Source of the DNA: CAZNRY01 sp964575675
Lineage (GTDB): Bacteria; Eisenbacteria; RBG-16-71-46; CAIMUX01; VGJL01
Direction: 5' to 3'
Length of the DNA: 25,849 nucleotides
Assembly: GCA_964575675.1 (NCBI GenBank)
Contig: CAZNRY010000035.1
Span: 1 to 25,849, forward strand
How positions within the stretch are numbered: position 1 is the stretch's first letter; each line of letters opens with the position of its first letter. Shown one piece after another: positions 15,751 to 23,199 of the stretch. Made by a program: the position numbers and the translations under genes. The notes under the pieces are model-generated. The model did not search any database, was not told where the DNA came from, and saw only the letters and a list, made by a program, of their open reading frames with translations.

Positions 15751-16698
15751 CTACGCGCTCGGCGGTTCATGATCGAGCCACGCCCGGGCGCCCAGATGGC
15801 GGCATGCCCGGGCCGCCCACTGGGCCCCTTGGACGCCGGCCTCCTCGCGTCCGGCCCCACGGAGGATGCGATCCAGGAATCCGGCGGCAAATGCATCCCC
15901 GGCGCCGGTCGGATCGACAACCTCGGTCGGCGCAGCCGGGATGGCGAGCGGTTCGAAAGGGCGCTGGTGGATGATCGCCCCGCTCGATCCTCGGGTGCGA
16001 ACGAGGGTCCGCACGCCGGCATCGAGCAAGGAAGCGACCTGGCGGTCGGTGAGCGGATCGAAGGGCCGGGGCCTGTGGATCCGCTGCCGATCGGCCGGCG
16101 GTCTGGTTGGCGGCAACCCCGCGGTCGCTTCCTCTGGGATCTGGAGGTAGTCGAGGTAAGGAAGCGCCTCGCGCAAGCGGGGATCGTCGAGTCCGCGCAG
16201 TCCCGGCGTGTTGCGGTTGAGCGCGTTCGACAGACCCGGTCGCCCGCGCCGGGCCGCCAACCAGCCGGCCGCCGCTGCGGCCAAACGGTCGAGTAGGAGG
16301 AGCCTAGTCTCCTCGAGCCCGGGCGGAGTGCCTTCCCAGGGTTCGACACTCTGCTTGGGGAGGGTCGTCTCGAAAGCGGTCGCCCCGGATGAGCGCTCGA
16401 CGTAGAGGTGGTTCTTCTTCGTCGTCCGTCCGCGCACGATCTCGACCCGCGCTTCGATCCCGCGGCGCTCGAGAGCGGCGACGCAGGCCAAGCCTTCCGG
16501 GTCGCCTCCCACGCGCCCCACGGCGGCGACGCGCCATCCGGCGCAGGCCAAGGCGCAGGCCGTGTTGAGGGCGCTTCCGCCGCCATCGTCCGTATGCGCG
16601 GCCCCGGCGTCGGGCTCAAAGCGATCGACCGGGAGGCGATCCACGATCCAGGAGGACTCCCACACGGGATTCGTCACGACCAGAAGATCCGGTCTCAT
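15751..16698 (-). CDS. PfkB/ribokinase-family carbohydrate kinase
   Basis: The 315-residue product has the N-terminal PfkB glycine motif (DDGGGSALNTACALACAG, then VGRVGGD) and the C-terminal motif EVVDPTGAGDAFAAGFL with catalytic base Asp268 and the anion hole GAG. It should transfer phosphate from ATP to a sugar or nucleoside in the cytoplasm; the substrate cannot be read, since the family covers ribose, fructose, adenosine and others. ATG 16698 (MRPDLLVVTN) is chosen because homology begins there; a longer frame to 16866 adds an unstructured Pro/Arg-rich stretch. A strong hairpin sits just upstream at 16708-16750 and no clear ribosome site is present. Its stop is one base before the start of the Asp-rich secreted protein gene, implying one transcript. 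Confidence 0.9.
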   Translation of the reverse strand: MRPDLLVVTNPVWESSWIVDRLPVDRFEPDAGAAHTDDGGGSALNTACALACAGWRVAAVGRVGGDPEGLACVAALERRGIEARVEIVRGRTTKKNHLYVERSSGATAFETTLPKQSVEPWEGTPPGLEETRLLLLDRLAAAAAGWLAARRGRPGLSNALNRNTPGLRGLDDPRLREALPYLDYLQIPEEATAGLPPTRPPADRQRIHRPRPFDPLTDRQVASLLDAGVRTLVRTRGSSGAIIHQRPFEPLAIPAAPTEVVDPTGAGDAFAAGFLDRILRGAGREEAGVQGAQWAARACRHLGARAWLDHEPPSA

Positions 16699-16707
16699 CT
16701 GCGGCCC

Positions 16708-16750
16708 CGGGCGGCCGGCCGATGACGCGCGGTCGGGGCCGGCCGGCCCG
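16708..16750 (-). other. Very stable GC hairpin just upstream of the PfkB start codon
   Basis: Arms CGGGCGGCCGGCC (16708-16720) and GGCCGGCCGGCCCG (16737-16750) form 13 pairs with one bulged base and a 16-base loop. On the minus strand the stem ends ten bases before ATG 16698, so it would sit in the mRNA leader and overlap or touch the ribosome-binding region. No T-tract follows on either strand. Confidence 0.5.
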
Positions 16751-16851
16751 GCGTTTCGTCGCGTCGTCGGGACGCTCTCGGCTTGTCCCGGAGGTAAGAG
16801 AGTGGGATTCTCTCTGCGGTGCGCGTCCGTGCGGTGAATGGCTGGATCGGG

Positions 16852-16879
16852 TTGCACATTTCGCACACGACGATAGGTT
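16852..16879 (+). promoter_or_regulatory. Weak candidate promoter for the acetyltransferase gene cluster
   Basis: TTGCAC (16852-16857), a 16-base spacer and TAGGTT (16874-16879) lie about 75 bases before ATG 16956. Both hexamers are imperfect. The region must hold a promoter for the plus-strand cluster because the upstream gene is divergent, but this exact choice is tentative. Confidence 0.25.
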
Positions 16880-16955
16880 CTTCAACGCTGGTCATCAAGC
16901 GGAGCCGTAGGCCCACGGGGACCTGGACGGGGACCGATCGAGAGGAGACGAGGAC

Positions 16956-17519
16956 ATGGCGGGCGCAATCGTCCATCCCCAGGGGATCAACGACTCGCAG
17001 GAGGTCGGCGATGGGACGCGGATCTGGGCTTTCGCCCACGTGATGAAGGGAGCGAGGATCGGCGGGTCCTGCAACATCGGTGAAGGGTGCTACGTCGAAG
17101 GAGGCGCCGTCGTCGGCAACGGGGTCACCGTGAAGAACGGCGTGGCCATCTGGGACCGTGTGACGATCGAGGACAACGTGTTTCTTGGCCCATACGCCGT
17201 TTTCACGAACGACAGGATCCCGCGGAGCCATCCGGACTTCCGAACGGGCCCGGCGGGGTGGGAGCCGACCCTCGTCCGGACCGGCGCCACGATCGGGGCG
17301 AACGCGACGATCGTATGCGGCGTAACTTTAGGGAGATGGTGCTTCGTCGGGGCGGGAGCGGTCGTCGTCCGCGACGTCGCCGACTTCATGATGGTGGCGG
17401 GCAACCCCGCGCGCGCGATCGGGTGGGCCTGCATGTGCGGGCGGAGACTCCCCGACGATTTCCGCTGCTCCTGCGGGAAGGCATTCCGCTTGAACGGCGG
17501 GGTCCTTACGGAGGCGTGA
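16956..17519 (+). CDS. WbpD-like left-handed beta-helix N-acetyltransferase
   Basis: The 187-residue protein is built of hexapeptide repeats (IGGSCNIGEGCYVEGGAVVG, VTIEDNVFLGPYAVFTND, ATIGANATIVCGVTLGRWCF, VGAGAVVVRDV, VAGNPARAIGW), giving a trimeric left-handed beta-helix. The loop FTNDRIPRSHPDF and the C-terminal Cys159-x-Cys161 ... Cys171-x-Cys173 set (possible zinc knot) match UDP-2-acetamido-3-amino-glucuronate N-acetyltransferases of the WbpD/WlbB type, which use acetyl-CoA to finish diacetylated uronic acids for surface glycans. Other sugar-nucleotide acetyltransferases remain possible. The partner dehydrogenase, oxidase and aminotransferase are not in the window. GAGGAG lies upstream of ATG 16956, and the next gene overlaps its stop as TGATG. 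Confidence 0.9.
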   Translation: MAGAIVHPQGINDSQEVGDGTRIWAFAHVMKGARIGGSCNIGEGCYVEGGAVVGNGVTVKNGVAIWDRVTIEDNVFLGPYAVFTNDRIPRSHPDFRTGPAGWEPTLVRTGATIGANATIVCGVTLGRWCFVGAGAVVVRDVADFMMVAGNPARAIGWACMCGRRLPDDFRCSCGKAFRLNGGVLTEA

Positions 17520-17869
17520 TGCGCTGGACGCTCATCTTCTCGGGGCTCGTGCAGGGAATCTGGATGCTGGTCGACGCTTTCCAGCTCATGCGGCGATCGA
17601 CCGCCAGGTTATCATCCGGAGAGGTGTGGGACCGGCTGATCCAATCGATCGGACTCGATCCGCTCCACATGGGCCCGGTCCTCCTGGTCCTTGGGATCCT
17701 CTGGCTTCTCGTCACGCTGGCTTTGGCCTCCGGCATGGGGCGCGCCTATCGTCCCGCGATCGTCATCGCGTGCGCGTCTCTCTGGTATGCGTTGCCCGGG
17801 ACGATCGTGGCCGTGATCTTCCTCTTCGCCCTCTCGACGATGCGCGGCCGGCTGCAGGCGCAGGATTGA
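17519..17869 (+). CDS. Small integral membrane protein, unknown function
   Basis: The start ATG overlaps the stop of the acetyltransferase gene (TGATG), with GGAGG inside the end of that gene acting as ribosome site, so the two are translationally coupled. The 116-residue product has three hydrophobic segments (about 4-22, 52-70 and 79-106) separated by short polar loops, and a positively charged C-terminus (MRGRLQAQD). I do not recognise a family. The same TGATG overlap joins it to the DUF218 gene, so the three proteins are probably needed together, perhaps in envelope-glycan work. The downstream start in a longer overlapping frame (from 17087) is a shadow of the acetyltransferase gene. Confidence 0.78.
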   Translation: MRWTLIFSGLVQGIWMLVDAFQLMRRSTARLSSGEVWDRLIQSIGLDPLHMGPVLLVLGILWLLVTLALASGMGRAYRPAIVIACASLWYALPGTIVAVIFLFALSTMRGRLQAQD

Positions 17870-18543
17870 TGAGAATCCCTGAGGGGTGGGACCCGGTCTG
17901 GCGCGGGAGCGTGCGACCGGTCCGGGTGCTCCTCGCGGTGGCGGTGGTCGGACTCGTCCTCTGCCTCGCCATGCCCGCGATGCTCGACGCCTATGCGAGG
18001 TGGTTGATCTGCACGGATCCGCCGGCACGGGCGGACGTGGCGATCGTTTTGGGAGGGGGCGAAGGGGAACGTCTGGGCGCGGCGATCCGAATCTGGCGAG
18101 AGGGCAGGGTTCGAGCGCTTCTGATCGTCGATCCGGGGATCCCTTTCCTCCCCGTCTATTCGGGCGAGGACTCGCTCACGATGGGCGAGGTCAAGCGGCG
18201 GATCGCCATCCGCCGCGGGGTGTCCGAGGAACAGGTGATGATCCTCAAGGGTCCGATGAGCACATACGATGAGGCGGTCGCATCGCGCCCGCTCCTGGAG
18301 GCGCGGGGGGCACGGCGCGCGATCGTCGTCACCTCTCCCTTTCACAGCCGGCGAGCAGGGGCGACCTTCCGGAGGGTTTTCCGGGGGTCTCCCGTCGAAA
18401 TCTCCGTCGAGGCGATGCCCCTCTCGATCAGCCAGGACCGGCCCGAATGCTGGTGGACCCGCGAGCACGACCAGATGGCGGTGTTTACGGAGACGGTGAA
18501 GATCTTTTTCTATTGGAACAGATACGGGATCCCGCCGGTTTGA
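17869..18543 (+). CDS. DUF218/YdcF-SanA family membrane-anchored protein
   Basis: A 224-residue protein with one N-terminal membrane helix (about 19-42) and a DUF218 domain after it: ADVAIVLGGGEGERLGAAIRIW, STYDEAVASRPLLEARGARRAIVVTSPFHSRRAGATFRRVF. These match the conserved VLGGG, T..EA and TSP.H..RA patterns of YdcF/SanA/ElyC proteins, a Rossmann-like fold linked to envelope polysaccharide metabolism and barrier function in enterobacteria, with biochemical activity still unclear. The start ATG overlaps the stop of the small membrane protein gene as TGATG, and the cluster begins with a WbpD-like acetyltransferase, which supports a surface-glycan role. A stable hairpin follows 18 bases after the stop. 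Confidence 0.9.
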   Translation: MRIPEGWDPVWRGSVRPVRVLLAVAVVGLVLCLAMPAMLDAYARWLICTDPPARADVAIVLGGGEGERLGAAIRIWREGRVRALLIVDPGIPFLPVYSGEDSLTMGEVKRRIAIRRGVSEEQVMILKGPMSTYDEAVASRPLLEARGARRAIVVTSPFHSRRAGATFRRVFRGSPVEISVEAMPLSISQDRPECWWTREHDQMAVFTETVKIFFYWNRYGIPPV

Positions 18544-18561
18544 TGCTGTGTCAGGAGATCC

Positions 18562-18598
18562 GATCTGCTTCGGCCCAACACCGGCCCTGAAGCAGATC
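18562..18598 (+). terminator. Stable hairpin after the DUF218 gene, probable transcript end
   Basis: GATCTGCTTC (18562-18571) pairs perfectly with GAAGCAGATC (18589-18598), and GGCC (18572-18575) pairs with GGCC (18583-18586) across a two-base bulge; the loop is seven bases. No T-run follows, so classic intrinsic termination is uncertain. Its place right after a three-gene cluster suggests a transcript end or 3' stabiliser. Confidence 0.5.
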
Positions 18599-18631
18599 CT
18601 GCCGGGAGCCTCTCTGGGCAAGGAGGTTGCG

Positions 18632-19687
18632 ATGCGGATGAACCACTCGTTGAGGCGTTGGGCCGCTATTCCGGTCATTTTGGGCGGCCTGATCGGTGTT
18701 GCTGCTCCAGTGCCTTCCATGGCGGGACCGGAGGCCGAAACCAGCGGCCGGACACTGGTTCTTCTGTTTCGATCGGTGGGGGTGAGCGATATGACCGTCG
18801 TGGTCGCGCGCGATCTCCTCGCCGGGGAGATTGAATCCGGAGGAGTCCCCGTGGCTGCCCGCCCTGCCTGGAGTGACGGCATTCCCGCAGCGGCGGATGT
18901 GTGCGATGAGCAGGAGTGCGCTCGAAAACTCGCGGAGGAACAGGGGGCGACGCAGGTTGTCTTCGGCACGTTGAGCAAGCTCGGCGATAAGGTGGTCTTG
19001 CGGGTGCGCGCGCTTCGTCTGGCAGACGCCGCCCCGTTCTACTCGGAGCAAATTTCTGCGACGAGCGTGGAAGATCTCGACGTCGTGATGCGCCGGATCG
19101 CGGAGGGGATCGTCTCGGGCCGGCCCAACTCGGCGCGGGCTTCGATCGACTCTGTGACCCGGGCCGAGACCGAGCGCCCCCGGAGAAGGGAAGGGCGTTC
19201 GGGGATCGGGTTCCGGGCCGGAATGCTGTGGCCCTCGGGCGGCAGTTATGGCGGGGCCAATCGCATGACCGACCTTCACATCGCATGGGGGTTCGAGGGA
19301 CGCAACTTCATGGTGGAAACGACCACCCTTCTGGGCCTGCGGTGGCGGGGAGGCAGGGCGGTCGATTGGACCCTACTCGACCTCTTTGCGGCCCGCATGT
19401 TCGGCTTGGGCGATCTGTCGACCTATGCGGGTGGCGGCCTCGGGGTCCACGCCCTTCGCATCGAGCACGACACCCACAATCAGTACACAACCTACGGGGA
19501 CTACTCGAGCAGCTCGGACGCAGCCACGGCGTTGACCGCCGATGTCGGGGTCGGCGTCGTCCTCCTGCGGACCTACAGCTTCCGGATCGTCGCCGACGCG
19601 CGATACCACCACGTATTTGAGGATTTCCCGGATGCTGGCGGCAAGGGGGCCAACGGCCTGGTCGTGACATTCGGGACGAGCTATTGA
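18632..19687 (+). CDS. Probable outer-membrane beta-barrel protein with TolB-like N-terminal domain
   Basis: The frame opens at 18548, but ATG 18632 follows AAGGAGGT at good distance and starts a signal peptide (MRMNHSLRRWAAIPVILGG ... PSMAG), giving 351 residues. After cleavage, residues of about 45-180 look like a TolB-like/CsgG-like alpha-beta domain (TLVLLFRSVGVSDMTVVVA, a CDEQECARKLAEEQGATQVVFG segment with two Cys, KVVLRVRALRLADA). The C-terminal half alternates polar and hydrophobic residues with Gly and aromatics (GIGFRAGMLWPSGGSYGG, LSTYAGGGLGVHALRI, VADARYHHVFED) and ends in FGTSY, typical of small outer-membrane barrels. The function is unknown. It stands alone between a hairpin and dinB. 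Confidence 0.8.
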   Translation: MRMNHSLRRWAAIPVILGGLIGVAAPVPSMAGPEAETSGRTLVLLFRSVGVSDMTVVVARDLLAGEIESGGVPVAARPAWSDGIPAAADVCDEQECARKLAEEQGATQVVFGTLSKLGDKVVLRVRALRLADAAPFYSEQISATSVEDLDVVMRRIAEGIVSGRPNSARASIDSVTRAETERPRRREGRSGIGFRAGMLWPSGGSYGGANRMTDLHIAWGFEGRNFMVETTTLLGLRWRGGRAVDWTLLDLFAARMFGLGDLSTYAGGGLGVHALRIEHDTHNQYTTYGDYSSSSDAATALTADVGVGVVLLRTYSFRIVADARYHHVFEDFPDAGGKGANGLVVTFGTSY

Positions 19688-19740
19688 TGCCGGTCTGATT
19701 CCTGGATCGAGCTGTTTCGGCCCCGACCCCGGAGGGGAAG

Positions 19741-20937
19741 TTGTCGGATCGCTGGATCGCGCATGTCGACATGGACGCCTTTTACGCGTCGATCGAGGTT
19801 CGCGACGATCCGTCGCTGCAGGGGAAGCCGGTCGTCGTGGGGGGTGCTCCAGGCGCCCGCGGCGTGGTCGCAGCCGCATCCTATGAGGCCAGGCGATTCG
19901 GCGTCCGTTCTGCCATGCCGATGGCGCGTGCCGTGCAGCAATGCCCCGGATTGATCATTCTTCCGGTCAATATGATCAAATATAAGCATGTATCTGACCA
20001 TATAATGCTCATATTTGGCCAATATTCGCCCCTCATTGAGCCTCTTTCTCTGGACGAAGCTTTCTTGGATCTCAGTGGAACCGAGCATGTGCACGGCCCC
20101 GTGGAGGAGATGGGACGCCGGATCAAGGATGAGATCCACTCCTTGACCGGGCTCACCGCCTCCGTCGGGATCGCGCCGCGGAAGTTCGTCGCGAAGATCG
20201 CCTCCGATCTCCGCAAGCCCGATGGCCTCGTCGTGGTCGGGCAGAGCGAGGTGGAGGCGTTTCTCTCCCCGCTGCCGATCGGCAGGCTCTGGGGGGTGGG
20301 TCCGAAGACGCTCGAGCATCTTGCGGCGATGGGGGTGGGGACGATCGGGGATCTGGCGAGGTTGGGGCGGGACGATCTCTCCGGCCGCTTCGGAGCATGG
20401 GGAGAGCGGCTCCTCGATCTGGCTCTCGGACGGGATGACCGCGGGGTCGTCCCGGAGTGGGAGGCCAAGTCGTACAGCCACGAGGAGACCTTCCCGTCAG
20501 ACAAGGGCGACCCGCAGTTTCTGGCAGCCGTGATGCTCGACCAGTCATGCCGCGTCGCCCGCCGGCTGCGCCGGGCCGGAGCGGCGGGGCAGGTCGTGAC
20601 GGTGAAGATCCGCTACGGGGACTTCAAGACGATCACACGCCAGCGCCGCCTCCCGCGGCCCACTTCCCTCGCGGAAGAGATCTACGGCGAGGCCAAACAG
20701 CTCTTCGTGGCGGCGTGGGACGGTCGGCCGGTGCGCCTGATCGGCATTGGCGTGGCGCAGGCAGAGTCCCGAGAGGAGGTGGGGTTCCTCTTTCCCCAGG
20801 AGCAAATTCGAGAACGACACCGCCGATTGGCCGAGACGGTGGATCGGATCCAGGAGAAATTCGGCTCCCGAAAGATAGTCCGCGCGCCCTCTCTCTGGCT
20901 CGAGAATGACGGGAAAGTCCCACCGAGGAAACGTTAA
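19741..20937 (+). CDS. dinB: DNA polymerase IV (Y-family translesion polymerase)
   Basis: TTG 19741 is the start, with GGAGGGG five bases or so upstream; homology begins at once. The 398-residue protein is full length. The palm shows HVDMDAFYASIE with metal ligand Asp10, and SLDEAFLDLSG with Asp105 and Glu106; Tyr15 is at the steric-gate position. The helix-hairpin-helix (LWGVGPKTLEHLAAMGVGTIGDLA) and little-finger domain (SHEETFPSD ... RRLRRAGAAGQVVTVKIRYGDF) follow. It copies damaged DNA and raises mutation rates under stress. No clear SOS box was found upstream. The stretch near residues 76-96 is strikingly AT-rich and can form a hairpin (19978-20016). The gene lies directly ahead of the efflux operon but has its own reading context. 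Confidence 0.96.
   Translation: MSDRWIAHVDMDAFYASIEVRDDPSLQGKPVVVGGAPGARGVVAAASYEARRFGVRSAMPMARAVQQCPGLIILPVNMIKYKHVSDHIMLIFGQYSPLIEPLSLDEAFLDLSGTEHVHGPVEEMGRRIKDEIHSLTGLTASVGIAPRKFVAKIASDLRKPDGLVVVGQSEVEAFLSPLPIGRLWGVGPKTLEHLAAMGVGTIGDLARLGRDDLSGRFGAWGERLLDLALGRDDRGVVPEWEAKSYSHEETFPSDKGDPQFLAAVMLDQSCRVARRLRRAGAAGQVVTVKIRYGDFKTITRQRRLPRPTSLAEEIYGEAKQLFVAAWDGRPVRLIGIGVAQAESREEVGFLFPQEQIRERHRRLAETVDRIQEKFGSRKIVRAPSLWLENDGKVPPRKR
19978..20016. repeat. AT-rich inverted repeat inside dinB
   Basis: AAATATAAGCAT (19978-19989) and ATGCTCATATTT (20005-20016) are inverted repeats with one mismatch over 12 bases and a 15-base loop. By eye count the surrounding 62 bases are only about one third G+C, in a gene and window far richer in G+C. 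The reading frame is intact through it. Confidence 0.6.
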
Positions 20938-21014
20938 CAGGATATCCTCTAGTAAGTTACGGTGAGCCGGCGAGGAAAGTCGCGATCCGTGCGACGCCCA
21001 AGGGCTCCAACGCC

Positions 21015-21043
21015 TTGACCTCACTTTTCGGGGGACTTATCCT
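21015..21043 (+). promoter_or_regulatory. Promoter of the tetR-tolC-hlyD-acrB-type operon
   Basis: TTGACC (21015-21020) and TATCCT (21038-21043) are separated by exactly 17 bases. Transcription would start near 21050. The -10 overlaps the palindromic operator at 21041-21058, so a bound repressor would block the polymerase. No other promoter of this quality is seen before the pump genes. Confidence 0.65.
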
Positions 21044-21058
21044 GACCAAATGGTCAGG
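21041..21058. promoter_or_regulatory. Palindromic TetR-type operator over the promoter and start codon
   Basis: CCTGACCA-AA-TGGTCAGG is a perfect 8+2+8 inverted repeat. TGACCA-nn-TGGTCA is a common TetR-family operator shape. It covers the -10, the predicted +1 and the ATG at 21050, and partly the AGGAAGG that could serve a GTG start at 21068. The likely ligand is the TetR protein encoded directly after it. Confidence 0.75.
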
Positions 21059-21682
21059 AAGGCTGAGGTGATCGAACCGAATGGGGATGCGTCGTCCGCG
21101 CAACCGTGCGCGCGGGATCGGATCCTGGTAGCGGCAGCGCAGCTGTACGCGATGCGCGGCTATAGCGGGACCTCGATCCGCGAGATCGCGGAGCGGGCCG
21201 GCGTCACGAAGCCCCTGATCTACTACCATTTCGAATCGAAGGAACGGTTGTACGGGAGTCTGTTCCGGGGAGCGATGGACTTCGCGTTCCAGGAAGTCGA
21301 GAAGGTCTTGCAGGGCGCGGTCGGTCCGGTCGACCGTCTGAAAGGGCTGATCCGAGCGCAAGTTGCCCTGGCGCGCTGTGCCCCCGAGATCTATGGCTTC
21401 ATGCACGGCGTGTTGACGATGCCCGGTCTCATTCCTCTGGGCTTCGACTACAAGGACACGGGTCGGAAATACATGAGCCTGTTCTGCCAGGTCGTGGAAG
21501 AAGGGTGGCAGAGTGGGGAGTTCCGCGATCTACCGTCCGACCTGGTGATGGCAGCGCCCTTCTCGACATTGGGGATTTTCGTCGCGAAGGTCCTGGCCGG
21601 CGATCTAGAGAAGATCCCGGATGATTTCGAAGAGAAGATGATCGAGCTGATCATGCATGGTGTGGAGGCTAGTCGCGGATGA
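21050..21682 (+). CDS. TetR-family transcriptional repressor of the efflux operon
   Basis: The 210-residue product starts with a TetR DNA-binding domain (about residues 22-68): ARDRILVAAAQLYAMRGYSGTS, then IREIAERAGVTKPLIYYHF, the recognition helix, and ESKERLYGSLF. The rest is an all-helical ligand-binding and dimer domain of variable sequence. It probably represses its own operon through the palindrome at 21041-21058 and lets go when a pump substrate binds. The start is ambiguous: ATG 21050 lies inside the operator and lacks a ribosome site (it would be almost leaderless), while GTG 21068 has AGGAAGG at 21055-21061. The HTH domain is intact either way. Its stop overlaps the tolC start as ATGA. 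Confidence 0.92.
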   Translation: MVRKAEVIEPNGDASSAQPCARDRILVAAAQLYAMRGYSGTSIREIAERAGVTKPLIYYHFESKERLYGSLFRGAMDFAFQEVEKVLQGAVGPVDRLKGLIRAQVALARCAPEIYGFMHGVLTMPGLIPLGFDYKDTGRKYMSLFCQVVEEGWQSGEFRDLPSDLVMAAPFSTLGIFVAKVLAGDLEKIPDDFEEKMIELIMHGVEASRG

Positions 21683-23187
21683 GGGGACATTGCGTCCGGT
21701 TCTTTGCGGGATTGTTTCTGCTGTCCTGCGCGCTGGGGGCGGCGTTGCCGCCGTGCGCCGGCGCCGCGCGGGCCCAAGGGGGCGGCGATTCGCTTCGGCT
21801 GTCGCTCGGGGAGGTCACGGAGCGGGCCCTGGCCCAGGGGGAGGAGTTCAAGCTCTCGCAGGCCGACATGGCGACCGCCCGGGCCCTCTATCTGCAAGCC
21901 AGAGCGACCGCGCTTCCCCAGATCAGCGGCTCGTTGAGCTACACAAGGCAGATCGAGAGCGTTTTCCGTCAGAAAGGCGGAACGACGATCGAGCCGTTCG
22001 AGCCCGACACGAACGCCGCGATCGAACAGCGCGTCCGAGACATCGAGAGGGCGCTCCCGAATTCGGGCCTCGCCGGGCTCTCGAGTCTCTTCAGGTCCAC
22101 CTCATTCGGCAGCAAGAACACGTGGGTCGGCTCGGTGGGCGTGACGCAGAGGCTGTTCCAGGGAGGATCTATCTGGGGTTCGATCGCCGCGGCGCGCCAC
22201 GCGATGAGCGCTGCGCGCTCGAGCGAGTCCGACAGGCGTGAGGACGTGATCTTGAAGGTGCGCGAGGCCTACTTGGGCGCTCTGCTGGCCGATCAGAGGC
22301 TTCGAATCGCCCGGCTCGCGCTCGAGCAGGCCGAGAATCAGCTCGAGAGGGTTGGTCTTCGCAAAGAGGCGGGGGCGGCGTCGGAGTTCGTCCTGCTTCA
22401 GGCAGAGGTTGAACGGGACAATCAGATCCCGCTGGTAAAGAGGGCGGCGCAGGGAAGGGAGATCGCCTACCTGGAGCTGTGCCGCCTGGCGAACGTTCGG
22501 TCGACCGGCGTGATCATCCTGACGACCGGACTGCTCGGCGATGCGGCGATCCCCGCGGAGCCGGCCGCCGTGGACACGACCGGCCTGGTCGCCGAAGCGC
22601 TTCGGGCATCGGGAGTCCGGGCGCTGGAAGAAGCGCTCTACGCGAGGGAAGACGCAGTGAAGGTGGCCAAGGCGGATCTTTGGCCCGACATCAGCCTCTT
22701 CGCCAACTACTCGCGCCAGGCATTCCCGACGGACGCTCTGCCGAAGTCCGGGGAGTGGAAGAAGGACATCAACGCCGGGGCGCGGGTCACATGGAGCTTA
22801 TTCGATGGCTTTCGCACCAAGGGAGCGATCCAGCAGACGAGGGCCCAGGCGAGCATCGCCCGCCAGAGCCTGAATCAGACGCGCGAACTCGTGCGGGAGG
22901 CGATGGTCCAGAACCAGTTGGAGCTGGAGCGTTCCGCATCCGATCTGCACGCGCGCGCGCGCACGGTGCAGGTGGCGGGACGCGCCTTCGAGCTGGCGCG
23001 TCTTCGCTACGACGAGGGGGCATCGAGTCTCATGGAGGTCAACGATGCCCGGATTGCCTACCAGATTGCACAAGTCAACGAAGCGGAGGCGCGGCATGAC
23101 TATTTCGTCACGCTGGCCCGCCTGGAACGCTTCTCCGGTCGTCCGCTTTTCACGTCCGTCGCGGATGCCGCGGGCGGCGCGCGGTGA
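21679..23187 (+). CDS. TolC-family outer-membrane efflux channel
   Basis: ATGA overlap with the regulator gene shows translational coupling. The 502-residue product begins with a signal peptide (MRGHCVRFFAGLFLLSCALG ... ARAQ). It then has two outer-membrane-efflux-protein repeats: LRLSLGEVTERALAQGEEFKLS with long coiled helices and the strand GSVGVTQRLFQGGSIWGSI in the first half, and VAKADLWPDISLFANYSRQ with ARVTWSLFDGFRTKGAI in the second, followed by RARTVQVAGRAFELARLRYDEGASSLMEVNDA. This is the usual TolC pattern of a trimeric barrel plus periplasmic tunnel. It should carry substrates from the RND pump out of the cell. The adaptor gene follows after 12 bases. Confidence 0.94.
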   Translation: MRGHCVRFFAGLFLLSCALGAALPPCAGAARAQGGGDSLRLSLGEVTERALAQGEEFKLSQADMATARALYLQARATALPQISGSLSYTRQIESVFRQKGGTTIEPFEPDTNAAIEQRVRDIERALPNSGLAGLSSLFRSTSFGSKNTWVGSVGVTQRLFQGGSIWGSIAAARHAMSAARSSESDRREDVILKVREAYLGALLADQRLRIARLALEQAENQLERVGLRKEAGAASEFVLLQAEVERDNQIPLVKRAAQGREIAYLELCRLANVRSTGVIILTTGLLGDAAIPAEPAAVDTTGLVAEALRASGVRALEEALYAREDAVKVAKADLWPDISLFANYSRQAFPTDALPKSGEWKKDINAGARVTWSLFDGFRTKGAIQQTRAQASIARQSLNQTRELVREAMVQNQLELERSASDLHARARTVQVAGRAFELARLRYDEGASSLMEVNDARIAYQIAQVNEAEARHDYFVTLARLERFSGRPLFTSVADAAGGAR

Positions 23188-23199
23188 GGGGGTGTTGAG

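Noticed and set aside
15770..16619. Upstream extension of the 907-residue secreted protein to a 1197-codon frame
   Set aside because: The extra part overlaps the PfkB gene in another frame and is a Pro/Arg/Ser-rich shadow; a signal peptide starts at 15749/15734.
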